From the NCBI RefSeq assembly GCF_000385375.1, contig NZ_ARVV01000001.1, positions 2,046,001-2,110,000 of the forward strand: a stretch of DNA of 64,000 bases. The letters are read 5' to 3'. The stretch comes from Methyloversatilis discipulorum (lineage in GTDB: Bacteria; Pseudomonadota; Gammaproteobacteria; Burkholderiales; Rhodocyclaceae). Below are positions 48,388 through 57,253 of the stretch, piece by piece. Every line of letters begins with the position of its first letter. Positions within the stretch are counted from its first letter, which is position 1. The notes beneath the pieces are model-generated. The model saw only the letters and a list, made by a program, of their open reading frames with translations, did not search any database and was not told the DNA's origin. Position numbers and translations under genes: made by a program.

Positions 48388-51310
48388 AGCTCACGCCCAT
48401 CATCTGCGCGAAGCTGTGTGGCGAGGCCTGCTGTACCCGCAGCAGCGCCTCGAATTCCGCAGCTGGCAGCGGCTTCGCGAACAGGTAACCCTGCGCGTAA
48501 TCGCAGCCCAGCGCGTCCAAAATGTCACGCTGCGTCACCGTTTCCACACCTTCTGCCACCACCTTGATGCCCAGCTTGTGCGCCAGCAGCACGATGGCCT
48601 CCGGCAGAGCCGTGCCGGACGGATCCACAGTCATGTTGCGGACGAAGGACTGGTCGAGCTTCAGGTAGTCCATGTCGAACTTGCTCAGGTATGACAGCGC
48701 CGAATAGCCGGTGCCGAAGTCGTCGATCGAAATCTGCATGCCCGCCTCGCGGAATTTCTGCAGCTGTCGCGACACGCTGCTGCTGGCGTCGAGCAGCAGG
48801 CTTTCGGTGATTTCGATCACCACGCTGTCGCCCGGCAGGCCGAGCGCTTCGATGTGGGCCACCCAGTTGGCGTGGCCCTCGCTGCGTGCGAACTGGGCCG
48901 GCGACATGTTCACGCCCATCTGCAGTTCCGGCGCGTAGTGCGCACGCCAGTGCAGCAGCTGGCGGGTCGCGTCGCGGAACACCCGGTCGCCGATCGGCAC
49001 GATGAGGCCGGTTTCCTCGGCCAGCGGGATGAAGTCGGCCGGGCTGACCAGGCCGCGCTCCGGATGCATCCAGCGCAACAGCGCCTCGGCCTTGTGGATG
49101 CGCCCGCTGCTCAGGCTGATGATGGGCTGGTAGTGCAGCACGAACTGGTCGTTGTCGACCGCGGTGCGCAGGTCCTGCACCAGTTGCTGGCGCCTGAGCG
49201 CCGCCTCCTGCATCGAACTGACGAAGTAGTTGAAGCGGTCGCGCCCGGCATCCTTGGCGCCGTACATCGCCTGATCTGCGTTGCGGATCAGGCTGTCGGC
49301 GTCGGTGCCGTCCTGCGGGTAGACGGTAATGCCGATGCTGGCCGACAGATGGGCGTGGGCGTGGCCGAGTTCGAACGGCGCCTGCAGCGCCCGCAGCACC
49401 TCGCCAGCGATGCGTTCGGTTCCGGCGGGGTCGTCCTGCTCCGACAGGATGACGGTGAACTCGTCGCCGCCCAGCCGCGCCACCGTGTCGGACTCGCGCA
49501 CGCAACTCGTGATGCGACGCGCGGCCTCGATCAGCACGAGGTCACCGGTCTGGTGGCCGAAGGCGTCATTCACGTCCTTGAAGCGGTCGAGGTCGATGAA
49601 CATCAGCACCATCGGGTGGCCGCTGCGATGCGACTTGCGCAGTTCCTGCTCCAGCCGGTCGCGGAACATGCGGCGGTTCGGCAGCTGGGTCAGCACGTCG
49701 TAGTTCGCCTGCGTCCAGATCAGCTCCTCGGTGCGCTTCTGTTCGGTGATGTCGCGGATGAAGGCGCTGAACTCGTAGGTGCCGCGATGTATGTTGGCGG
49801 AGATGGTCAGTTCGATCGGCAGATCGTGTCCATGACGATGACGGCCGCTGATCTTGACGCGCGTGTTCAGTACCGGGCCCACACCCGACGCGATGAAGTG
49901 TTTCAGGCCGCGCACGTGAGCGTCGCGGAATTCCGGCGGAATGATCACGTCGTGCATCGGCCGGCCCAGCACCTCGGTGCGCGACCAGCCGAATATCCGC
50001 TCGGCCTGCGGGTTCCAGCCGGTGATCAGGCCGTCGGCGTTCATCTGCACCACGGCATCAAGGGCCGACTCGATGATGGCGCGCATGCGCGCCTCGTCCT
50101 CCTCGCGCGCCGCCATCAATCCGGTGAGGCCGTCGGCCATTTCGTTGAAGCTGGCGGCGACCTGCGCCAGTTCGTCCTGGCTGTCCGGGCGGATGCGCAC
50201 CTTCAGGTCGCCACCAGCCAGTGCGTGTGCCGACGCCGCAAGGCCGGCTACGGTGCGGGTGATCGCGAAATAGCCGCCGATGGTGCAGTAGGCGGCTGCG
50301 GCCAGCAGCGCGAAGGCTACGCCGAGTATCGTGTAGAGCGCGCGGTCGAGCCGGTCGATACGCTGGCGGATCAGATCTTCGGCGGTCGGCAGCAGCGACT
50401 GCTCGATCTGCCGATAGATGCGGTCGATGGCCGCCGTCGTGCCGTCGTAGAACACCTGCGGTGACAGCGCGGTCTGTCCGGAGGACGCCAGCAACTGCGT
50501 CTCGACCTGACGCACGATGCTGCCCAGCGAGTCGGCGATATCCACCGCCGACCTCGATACCGTCTCTTGCAGCGACGGGTTGTAGCGGCCGGTCTTCTCG
50601 ATGTTGTAACTGGCGCTCTTGCGCGCGGCATCGAGTTCGGCGACCAGCGCCGACATTTCGATCACCTGTTGCGTCGTGGCCGACCCGGCAGCGAGGATGA
50701 CGGTGCCGAATGCACGTACCCTGCCCAGTCGCTCTATGGTCGCCGGCAGCTTGTTCACGCTGCTGTCGATCAGATAATAGGAGGCCGCTTCCGGGTCCAG
50801 CGTGAGCAGATACCGGTCGGCGACGTCGGCCTCGAAGTTCAGCAGGTGCTCGATCAGGCGGGTGTGCACCTCGAAATTGATCTCAGGTGACCAGCCCCGT
50901 CCCTGGATGCGCAGACGTTCCCACTCGGTGCGGATTTCGAAGAAATCGCGGCTGGTGATCAGATCGCGCGGCAGTTCCTGCACCAGCGCGTCGAAGGCGG
51001 CGGTGACCTGCGCCTCGCGTGCCTCGCGCTCCGGCTGCATCGCGACGACGCCTCCCAGTTCGCCGGCGGCCAGGCCGCGATGCTTCTGCAGCACCTGCAC
51101 AGCGTGAGTCAGCGTGCGGATGCGCGCGATGCCTTCCAGTTCATGCCGGGCCGCGCGGATGTCGGCGCTCAGACTGGTGTAGAGGTTGTAGACGACGACC
51201 ACGAAGGCGAACAGCACCATGGACCCCAGCACCGCGAACTTGCGGGGGTAGTTCAGCCTGTTCATCAACCGGATGGCGGGACTGAAAAGTGTGCGGATGC
51301 CGCTTGCCAT
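48386..51310 (-). CDS. Membrane sensor GGDEF-EAL protein
   Basis: Inner-membrane c-di-GMP enzyme of 974 residues. TM1 (about 25-47), a long periplasmic helical sensor region (about 48-330, nitrate/nitrite-sensor-like in its helical character), TM2 (about 335-357), a HAMP domain, PAS (about 405-530), GGDEF and EAL domains. GGDEF is intact (RLGGDEFTVIL) with an I-site RESD exactly five residues before it. EAL residues are intact (EALLRW, NMSP, EITES, DDFGTGYS, KLDQSF, VAEGVET, QGYLFAKP). Both activities are therefore possible. The chemoreceptor gene lies upstream in the same direction, 87 nt away. Confidence 0.93.
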   Translation of the reverse strand: MASGIRTLFSPAIRLMNRLNYPRKFAVLGSMVLFAFVVVVYNLYTSLSADIRAARHELEGIARIRTLTHAVQVLQKHRGLAAGELGGVVAMQPEREAREAQVTAAFDALVQELPRDLITSRDFFEIRTEWERLRIQGRGWSPEINFEVHTRLIEHLLNFEADVADRYLLTLDPEAASYYLIDSSVNKLPATIERLGRVRAFGTVILAAGSATTQQVIEMSALVAELDAARKSASYNIEKTGRYNPSLQETVSRSAVDIADSLGSIVRQVETQLLASSGQTALSPQVFYDGTTAAIDRIYRQIEQSLLPTAEDLIRQRIDRLDRALYTILGVAFALLAAAAYCTIGGYFAITRTVAGLAASAHALAGGDLKVRIRPDSQDELAQVAASFNEMADGLTGLMAAREEDEARMRAIIESALDAVVQMNADGLITGWNPQAERIFGWSRTEVLGRPMHDVIIPPEFRDAHVRGLKHFIASGVGPVLNTRVKISGRHRHGHDLPIELTISANIHRGTYEFSAFIRDITEQKRTEELIWTQANYDVLTQLPNRRMFRDRLEQELRKSHRSGHPMVLMFIDLDRFKDVNDAFGHQTGDLVLIEAARRITSCVRESDTVARLGGDEFTVILSEQDDPAGTERIAGEVLRALQAPFELGHAHAHLSASIGITVYPQDGTDADSLIRNADQAMYGAKDAGRDRFNYFVSSMQEAALRRQQLVQDLRTAVDNDQFVLHYQPIISLSSGRIHKAEALLRWMHPERGLVSPADFIPLAEETGLIVPIGDRVFRDATRQLLHWRAHYAPELQMGVNMSPAQFARSEGHANWVAHIEALGLPGDSVVIEITESLLLDASSSVSRQLQKFREAGMQISIDDFGTGYSALSYLSKFDMDYLKLDQSFVRNMTVDPSGTALPEAIVLLAHKLGIKVVAEGVETVTQRDILDALGCDYAQGYLFAKPLPAAEFEALLRVQQASPHSFAQMMGVS

Positions 51311-51397
51311 TGTTCTCTGATGCCTGCCTTGCTGCGTACTTGGGGTGGGGTTTGCCGACGGGTGCAGGCGACGCCGTCCGCAGGGTGCAGGGTGTGA

Positions 51398-52561
51398 TCA
51401 GGTCTTGAAGGCCTGTACCGCGGCTTGCAGCGTCTGTGCCGCGCTGGCCACTTCGTTGCCCTGCCGGGCGGTTTCCTGCGCGCCGTGTGCGCTTTCTTCC
51501 GACAGTGCGAACAGCACGTCGTTGTTGCGCACGATTTCGCTCACCGCCGCGTTCTGCACGCTGAGGCTGCTGCTGATCGTGGTCGACTTGCCCGACAGTT
51601 CGAGCAGACGCTGCAGGATGTCATCGAACTCGCTGACCGCGGCGGCCGTGTTCTGCGTGGCGCCATTCACTTCCTCGCTCGAACTGCGGACCAGCGCGAT
51701 CGTCTGTTCGGCGTCGTCGCGGATGCGCACCACCAGCTGGCTGATGTCGTTTGCCGACGCCTGGCTGCGCTGCGCAAGCTTGCGCACCTCGTCGGCCACG
51801 ACCGCAAAGCCGCGACCCTGTTCGCCGGCGCGGGCGGCCTCGATGGCGGCGTTCAGCGCCAGCAGGTTGGTCTGGTCGGACAGTTCCTTGATCAGTTCGT
51901 TGATGCGGTTGATCGCACGCGAGTCCTCGACCAATTGCTCGATCACGGTGAGCGAGCTGGCCATCTTGTCGGAGGCGGCATGGACGCTGGTCAACGACGC
52001 CTGCAGCGTGGTCTTGCCCGCCTGCGATGCTTCGCCGGCACTGCGCGCCAGTTCGCTCGCCTCATGCGACAGCGACTCGACCTCGCGGATATTGCCGCTC
52101 ATCTGTTCGATCGCGCTGCCGACAGCGCGGATCGAATCGAGCTGACGCGTACCGTTCTCGCGTGCGGCACCGGAGAAGGTGGACAGGTCCACCGCGGCAC
52201 TGGTCAGCGTGCCCGACAGCCCTTGCACGCGCTCGACCAGTTGCTTCACCGCCTTGCGGGCAGCGTTGTACTCGTAGCACAGCCAGGCGAAATCGTCCTT
52301 GCCGTCTAGACTCAGCTTGCAGTCGAGGTGGCCCTTGGCCAGCGCATTGAGGCCGCCGACGATCACTTCGGCGCGCTGGCCGTAGAAGCGACCGATCATC
52401 GCACCGGTCACTGCGCCGCCGATCAGCAGCAGCAGCGAAGCACCGATCTGCAGCGGCCAGTTCTCCCAGCCAGAGGCGACGTTCAGCACGACGCAGCAGA
52501 CCAGTGCCGACGAGGCGCCGAACAGTGCAAAGGCTTTGCGCACACTCAGATTCTTCAACAT
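51398..52561 (-). CDS. Methyl-accepting chemotaxis protein
   Basis: Chemoreceptor of 387 residues. Two adjacent N-terminal hydrophobic helices (about 10-30 and 36-58) leave almost no periplasmic loop, so it senses within or at the membrane. A short HAMP-like segment and a signalling domain follow, with the CheA/CheW-binding tip [20 protein letters not shown] and [20 protein letters not shown]. No PAS or Cache ligand domain is seen. It may cooperate with the downstream GGDEF-EAL protein. Confidence 0.92.
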   Translation of the reverse strand: MLKNLSVRKAFALFGASSALVCCVVLNVASGWENWPLQIGASLLLLIGGAVTGAMIGRFYGQRAEVIVGGLNALAKGHLDCKLSLDGKDDFAWLCYEYNAARKAVKQLVERVQGLSGTLTSAAVDLSTFSGAARENGTRQLDSIRAVGSAIEQMSGNIREVESLSHEASELARSAGEASQAGKTTLQASLTSVHAASDKMASSLTVIEQLVEDSRAINRINELIKELSDQTNLLALNAAIEAARAGEQGRGFAVVADEVRKLAQRSQASANDISQLVVRIRDDAEQTIALVRSSSEEVNGATQNTAAAVSEFDDILQRLLELSGKSTTISSSLSVQNAAVSEIVRNNDVLFALSEESAHGAQETARQGNEVASAAQTLQAAVQAFKT

Positions 52562-52677
52562 GGCTCCTCCGGCGGGCGTGTGTGTTGTGTGTTGCCCGGG
52601 TGCCGCGGCTACCCGTCTTGCAGGGTAACGGGTGCATTTCCCGGTTTCTTGAGCCGGCGCGGTCGCGTTGCGGGACG

Positions 52678-52714
52678 AAAAAAAGTCCGCGGGCGGCGGG
52701 CGCCGCGCGCGGAC
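52678..52714 (-). terminator. Intrinsic terminator after Bax-inhibitor-1 gene
   Basis: On the minus strand GTCCGCG (from 52714) pairs with CGCGGAC (ending 52685), with an inner GC-rich stem, followed by seven T residues (52684-52678). It lies just after the BI-1 gene stop. Confidence 0.85.
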
Positions 52715-52738
52715 AACCGGGATCGCACCGGAGGAGTG

Positions 52739-53437
52739 TCAGTCGTTGCTGCTGCCCATGAAGCCGAACAACTGCAGCAGCGAAGTGAAGAGGTTGAAGA
52801 TCGACACGAACAGGCCAGTGGTGGCCATCACGTAGTTCGTTTCGCCGCCGCGCACGATGCGCTGCGTCTCGAAGGCGATCATGCCGGCCATCAGCAGCAC
52901 CACTGCAGCGGACACGGTCAGCGACAGCGCCGGGATCTGGAAGAACATGGCGCCCAGACCGGCCAGCACCGCCACCACCATGCCGATGAACAGGAAGCTG
53001 CCCATGCCCGACAGGTCGCGCTTCGTCACCGTCGCCCAGCCGGACATCGCGAGGAAGACGCCCGCGGTGGCGCCGAGCGCCAGCGTGATGGTCTGGCTGC
53101 CGCCGGGCAGGCTCATCACTGCATTCAGCAGCGGGCCGATGGTGTAGCCCATGAAGCCGGTCAGCGCGAAGGTGAGCAGCACGCCTGCGCCGCTGTCGCG
53201 GAACTTGTTGACTGCGAACAGCAGGCCGAAGTAGCCGGCCAGCGTCAGCAGAATGCCCGGTGCAGGCCAGCGCGCCGCCATGGCGACGTAGGCGATCAGG
53301 GCGCTGAACGCCAGATTCATGCCAAGCAGCATATAGGTATTGCGCAGCACCTTGCGGCCGGCGCCGTCGATGACGACTGCGTCGGCGACCTCGGCGCGCA
53401 GGCCGAGCGGGGTGGTACGGGGATATCGATGTTCCAT
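52739..53437 (-). CDS. Bax inhibitor-1/YccA family protein
   Basis: Integral membrane protein of 232 residues with seven hydrophobic helices, in the BI-1 (TMBIM) family that includes E. coli YccA, an FtsH modulator, and calcium-leak channels. Typical segments are NTYMLLGMNLAFSALIAYVA, FALTGFMGYTIGPLLNAV, FLAMSGWATVTKRDLSGMG and the C-terminal SIFNLFTSLLQLFGF with polar pore residues upstream. It has its own terminator. The specific role is not shown. Confidence 0.92.
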   Translation of the reverse strand: MEHRYPRTTPLGLRAEVADAVVIDGAGRKVLRNTYMLLGMNLAFSALIAYVAMAARWPAPGILLTLAGYFGLLFAVNKFRDSGAGVLLTFALTGFMGYTIGPLLNAVMSLPGGSQTITLALGATAGVFLAMSGWATVTKRDLSGMGSFLFIGMVVAVLAGLGAMFFQIPALSLTVSAAVVLLMAGMIAFETQRIVRGGETNYVMATTGLFVSIFNLFTSLLQLFGFMGSSND

Positions 53438-53494
53438 GTCTGTATTACTCCATTCGTTGAAAGCGTTGAAACGGATGCGCCTGATCGTGCGGGC

Positions 53495-53833
53495 TCATTC
53501 GGTCTGGAAATTCAGTGTCCGGGCGGATGGCTGCTGCCGGGCGCGGCGCACGGTGCGCAGCAGGCGCTGCGCAGCGCGGGCGAGGGCGGCGTCGAGCGCA
53601 CCTCGCCAGTCGCGTGACCGGGCGCTGACCACCACCGGTTCGCTGCCTATCATCTGCAGTTCGACGCGCACCTCCTTGTCGACGCCACCGCGCGGACCAT
53701 TGGTGTCGTCGAGCTTCACCTTCGCTCTCGGCACGCGCCAGGCGAGTCGCCGCAGCACGAAGCGCAGCCGGTTCTCGGCCACGCTGCGCAGGGCACTGAC
53801 TTCCGGATTCCGTGATTCGACGATGACTTCCAT
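53495..53833 (-). CDS. HPF/RaiA-like ribosome-associated protein
   Basis: Protein of 112 residues with the S30AE fold pattern of ribosome hibernation/YfiA proteins: an N-terminal strand EVIVESRNPEVS, a helix rich in Arg (RSVAENRLRFVLRRLAWRV), the beta segment AKVKLDDTNGPRGGVDKEVRVELQM and a C-terminal helix with Arg residues (DAALARAAQRLLRTVRRAR). It lacks the extended C-terminal dimerisation domain of long HPF. It probably binds ribosomes; whether it hibernates them is unknown. It diverges from nhaR. Confidence 0.78.
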   Translation of the reverse strand: MEVIVESRNPEVSALRSVAENRLRFVLRRLAWRVPRAKVKLDDTNGPRGGVDKEVRVELQMIGSEPVVVSARSRDWRGALDAALARAAQRLLRTVRRARQQPSARTLNFQTE

Positions 53834-53912
53834 GGCGGACCTCCTGTGTGGGATGGAAGCGCCACCTTACGCGCGTGTGCGTTTCCTAAAAATAGATGTT
53901 TGTAGTAGCTTT

Positions 53913-53931
53913 ACTTCGTAAATTACGAAGT
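53913..53931. promoter_or_regulatory. 19-bp perfect palindrome upstream of nhaR
   Basis: ACTTCGTAA-A-TTACGAAGT is a perfect inverted repeat ending 11 nt before the nhaR ATG, within the divergent region shared with the HPF-like gene. It is AT-rich against a GC-rich background. Likely a LysR-type autoregulatory site (inference). Confidence 0.6.
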
Positions 53932-53942
53932 CAAAGGCATCC

Positions 53943-54815
53943 ATGCTGAACTACCGCCACCTCTATTACTTCTGGGTTGCCACCAAGGAGGGCGGCATCG
54001 CCCGTGCAGCCGAGCGGCTGGACATGGCGGTGCAGACGGTGAGCACACAGATCCGCGAACTGGAGCGCGCGCTCGGTCACGCGCTGTTCAAGCCGTCCGG
54101 CCGCACCGTGGAGCTGACCCCGGCCGGCAGCGCAGCGCTGCGTCTGGCGGAACAGATCTTCCAGCTCGGCGAGCAACTGCCGCTGGCGGTGCGCGAAGCG
54201 GCTCAGGCGCAGGGCGTGCGTCTGTCGGTGGGCATTTCCGACGGCCTGCCAAAACCGGCGGCGCGCCATCTGCTGGCGCCTGCTACCGATACGCCGGGTC
54301 TGCACCTGATCTGCGTCGAGGGCAAGTTCGATGAGTTGCTGGCCGATCTCGCCCTGCACAAGCTCGACGTCGTTCTCGCCGACCGCCCGGCACCGGTCAA
54401 TCCGAATCTGCGCGTCTACAGTCACGCGGTCGGTGACGCGGCGCTCGCCTGGTACGCGCCGGCCGCACTAGCGACACAGTCCGGAGAGGGCTTTCCGGCC
54501 TGCCTCGACCGCATGCCGCTGCTGCTGCCGACGCGTCACTCGGCAGTGCGCGCGCGCATCGACGACTGGTTCGAACGCAAGGGGCTGCATCCGCACGTCG
54601 CCGGCGAATTCGAGGACAGTGCGTTGCTCGCCACCTTCGGCGAAAGCGGGCTCGGCGCCTTTCCGGCGACCGAGTGGTCACACGAGGAATTCACGCACCA
54701 CCGCCAGTTGCAGCTGCTCGGCCGCTGTACCGAAGTGGTCGAACACTTCTACGCGATCTCCGCCGAACGGCGTGTACAGCATCCGCTGGTGCAGAAGCTG
54801 CTGGCGGGGCACTGA
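53943..54815 (+). CDS. nhaR: LysR family regulator NhaR
   Basis: LysR-type regulator of 290 residues. The N-terminal HTH (LNYRHLYYFWVATKEGGIARAAERL) with the motif YFWVATKEGGIARA is diagnostic of NhaR, the sodium-responsive activator of the nhaA antiporter and, in some species, other stress genes. The effector-binding domain (about 90-290) includes VRLSVGISDGLPKPAA. AAAGG precedes the ATG. No nhaA is adjacent. Confidence 0.92.
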   Translation: MLNYRHLYYFWVATKEGGIARAAERLDMAVQTVSTQIRELERALGHALFKPSGRTVELTPAGSAALRLAEQIFQLGEQLPLAVREAAQAQGVRLSVGISDGLPKPAARHLLAPATDTPGLHLICVEGKFDELLADLALHKLDVVLADRPAPVNPNLRVYSHAVGDAALAWYAPAALATQSGEGFPACLDRMPLLLPTRHSAVRARIDDWFERKGLHPHVAGEFEDSALLATFGESGLGAFPATEWSHEEFTHHRQLQLLGRCTEVVEHFYAISAERRVQHPLVQKLLAGH

Positions 54816-54834
54816 CGCGACCCGATAGACCGGC

Positions 54835-55683
54835 TCAGTGCGTCGTCACGGCGACCCGTTCGGACGCGGTTACGCCGACGATCCAGCCCTCGACCGGATC
54901 GATGTGCAGCGGCAGGCCGTAGCCGGCATCGCGTCGCATCCACGCCCACGCGGCCTCGACCAGACAGAGCACGCAATCGAGCGTATCGCCGGTACCGTCG
55001 GTGGTCATCGCCTCGAGCAGCGGCGCATCGTCACAGCAGAGCGGCACGCCCAGCGGATGCTGACCACGCAGCAGCGCCTCGACCAGAAGCATGCGGTTAG
55101 CCAGGCGCTCGCGTGTCTGGCCGGTAGCGGCCTCGCTCTTGTACGAGCCGGCGACGATGCTGCGCGCCAGCCAGCCCGGATAGGCCTCCAGTGCGATGCG
55201 ACGGGCGTCGCCACCGTGCATGCCCGGGATGTGGACACCGGCGGCGAGCAGTCGGCGCGCGCCCTCCTGGAACATCCATCCGACCGGTGGATTGACGAAC
55301 TTGAGCGGGCTGTGCGATCCGGCTGGACGGTCGGTCACGCGGTGCGGATACTTCTGGCCCGCCGGACGCTGCGCACGTTCGGCGTCGGCCAGGTTCTTGA
55401 ATTCGCTGCGCGAGAGCGCCGTGACGGCCTGCACCATGCCGGCCCAGTCGGTCGGCCAGCCGTGCTCGAGCACCGATTCGCGCGGCAGGCCGAAAGGAAA
55501 GTCGAAAGCCCCGAGCCACGGGCCCGGGCGATTCAGGAACGCCTCGAATCCGTCCCAGGACGGAAAGCGCTCGATGCCCTCGAGGACCAGCCCGCGATCT
55601 GCCACCACCGTGCCGCGGGCGACGGTGATCGGCTTGCGGGCCGAGGGCGACGACGTGAAATCGATGCCGTACAGCGTGCTCAT
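54835..55683 (-). CDS. DUF429 family protein
   Basis: Protein of 282 residues with an RNase-H-like fold pattern. The N-terminus LYGIDFTSSPSARKPITVA holds the first acidic residue, WLGAFDFPFGLPRE the second, and GTGDTLDCVLCLVEAAWA a C-terminal acidic site, as expected in DUF429 (predicted nuclease-like). Substrate unknown. It converges on nhaR. Confidence 0.82.
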   Translation of the reverse strand: MSTLYGIDFTSSPSARKPITVARGTVVADRGLVLEGIERFPSWDGFEAFLNRPGPWLGAFDFPFGLPRESVLEHGWPTDWAGMVQAVTALSRSEFKNLADAERAQRPAGQKYPHRVTDRPAGSHSPLKFVNPPVGWMFQEGARRLLAAGVHIPGMHGGDARRIALEAYPGWLARSIVAGSYKSEAATGQTRERLANRMLLVEALLRGQHPLGVPLCCDDAPLLEAMTTDGTGDTLDCVLCLVEAAWAWMRRDAGYGLPLHIDPVEGWIVGVTASERVAVTTH

Positions 55684-55717
55684 GGGCGCAGCATACGCCC
55701 GAAGGGCGAAATTCTGA

Positions 55718-56377
55718 CTATCGGCGGCAGGTGCTCATGTTGCGCCGCAACGCGATAAGCCCCAGGCCTGCGGTCAGCAGCAAGGCGGCTGACGGCTCCG
55801 GCACGGTGCTCGCGATCAACAGCGGAGGCACGGCAGCACCGCTGGAATTCTGGCTGATGGCGACCGATGCGTCGCCGTCCCCGCCCAGCTGCAGGGAGCC
55901 CCCCTGATAAGACACGCCGGGGTCCGGCAGGCTGCCGCCGACGGACAGCGTCAGCGTTGCGCCACCCGCTCCATTGAGCGGAAGGATGGGCAGTGGGCCA
56001 TTTCCGGTCAGTGAGGACGGGGGGGCAGGTGACACGGGTCGCGGCGTCACGGCGATGCTACCGAGTGGGCCGCCTGGGCGCAGTGTCGAATCCGAGTCGA
56101 TGTCGATCTGCGGCGCGACGAACACGATTTCGGGGGCATCCAGGGTAGAGCGCAGCAGCGTAAGGCTGCCGGATGCTTCGAGCACGAGTTTGATCGGGTC
56201 CGTGACCACCGCGTCGCTGAGGGAAAGGTTGCCGGCACACGACAGGTGACCGAAAGTGGCGGACAGGCTGCTCAGCTCGCCGCTGCAGGACACGTTTCCC
56301 GCGATGGACGTGGCGTGTGCGGCCGGGTTGAGCAGAACGGCGCCAGTCAGCAGGGCAGTGGCAAACGGCGTGCGCAT
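55718..56377 (-). CDS. PEP-CTERM sorting domain protein
   Basis: Exported protein of 219 residues with signal MRTPFATALLTGAVLLNPAAHA and a PEP-CTERM tail (STVPEPSAALLLTAGLGLIAL followed by RRN...RR), the exosortase-recognised anchor. The middle is Ser/Gly/Pro-rich and beta-repetitive (SLSATFGHLSCAGNLSLSD). ATG 56377 has GAGGAG at good spacing; longer in-frame starts lack a signal peptide. It is preceded by a hairpin-rich leader. No enzyme motif seen. Confidence 0.82.
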   Translation of the reverse strand: MRTPFATALLTGAVLLNPAAHATSIAGNVSCSGELSSLSATFGHLSCAGNLSLSDAVVTDPIKLVLEASGSLTLLRSTLDAPEIVFVAPQIDIDSDSTLRPGGPLGSIAVTPRPVSPAPPSSLTGNGPLPILPLNGAGGATLTLSVGGSLPDPGVSYQGGSLQLGGDGDASVAISQNSSGAAVPPLLIASTVPEPSAALLLTAGLGLIALRRNMSTCRR

Positions 56378-56410
56378 CGGATGAGCTCCTCGGGACGTCT
56401 GTCGGCAGGC

Positions 56411-56558
56411 GACGGTATGTGTGCCGTCATCTTTACGCATATGTCCTGCCCGCTGCCATCGTCCGAAGGGACGATCATGCAGATCGGGTGACCTTCCCGA
56501 TCTGTTCTCTGTTTTCCACTCTGCGGGTGAGCCACGCAGCCCGTCGGGCCTGCGTGGC
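56411..56558 (-). other. Hairpin-rich leader between PEP-CTERM genes
   Basis: Four inverted repeats lie in this gap: GACGG/CCGTC (56411-56428), ATCGTCC/GGACGAT (56458-56475), AGATCGGG/CCCGATCT (56481-56503) and GCCACGCAG/CTGCGTGGC (56531-56558). The last is likely a weak terminator for the upstream gene. The others sit in the 5' leader of the gene starting at 56377. Confidence 0.45.
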
Positions 56559-56573
56559 GTCAAGCAATGTCGA

Positions 56574-57224
56574 TCAGGCGCGACGGCGGGCGGCGAAGCC
56601 GATCATGCCCAGGCCGGCCAGCAGCAGGGCGTAGGTTTCGGGTTCCGGTACGGCGGCGGCGAAGGCGGTGACGCCCGGGCTGGCCACGGCACCGCTGAGC
56701 GACACGTAGGAACCTTCGGCGTCGCCGACCGACGACAGCACCCACTGTGTTGCGTCGTTCGCGCCGAGCGCAGCAGCCGATGTGGCACGGCCGCTGACGC
56801 CTTGGGTGCGCGGGCCACCGGCCGCGCTGTTGTCGCCGTAAGTCAGGCGGTCGACCAGCGAACCGGAGGCGTCGAACAGGTTCAGCTCGTCGGCGCGGCC
56901 GATGTTGTTGGTGTAGCCGCCCAGCACCTTGACGCCAGCGCCGAGGTTCCAGTCGAGGCGGAAGGTGTCGGCATCGATTTCCGTGATGACCACCGATTCG
57001 CCGGCGCCGACCAGACCGAAGCCGCTCAGGTCGAACACGCCCGGCAGACGGCTGTCGTCGTCGTAGCTCCAGCCGGTGAAATCGATGGCGCTGCCGCCCA
57101 GGTTGGTGAATTCGATGAACTCGCCGCTGCCACCCGAGTACATCCACTCGGTGATGCGGACTTCGGCATGGGCCAGTTGAGGGGCGAGGCCAGCTGCGAA
57201 CAGCAGAGCGATGAGCTTGTTCAT
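56574..57224 (-). CDS. Lamin-tail-like PEP-CTERM protein
   Basis: Exported protein of 216 residues. Signal MNKLIALLFAAGLAPQLAHA. Residues about 21-120 (EVRITEWMYSGGSGEFIEF, NLGGSAIDFTGWSYDDD) match the lamin-tail (LTD) immunoglobulin-like fold common in surface proteins. The C-terminus VPEPETYALLLAGLGMIGF then ARRR is a PEP-CTERM anchor. Middle of a three-gene PEP-CTERM set. Role unknown; surface or biofilm association is inferred from the anchor type. Confidence 0.88.
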   Translation of the reverse strand: MNKLIALLFAAGLAPQLAHAEVRITEWMYSGGSGEFIEFTNLGGSAIDFTGWSYDDDSRLPGVFDLSGFGLVGAGESVVITEIDADTFRLDWNLGAGVKVLGGYTNNIGRADELNLFDASGSLVDRLTYGDNSAAGGPRTQGVSGRATSAAALGANDATQWVLSSVGDAEGSYVSLSGAVASPGVTAFAAAVPEPETYALLLAGLGMIGFAARRRA

Positions 57225-57253
57225 GATTGTTGTCTCCGTGTGAATGAGAGGGA

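Noticed and set aside
46439..48619. Long open frames opposite sdh, sucA, odh, kinase and htpG genes
   Set aside because: They are antisense shadows in a high-GC genome, with no homology-like motifs, while the opposite strand carries clear conserved proteins.
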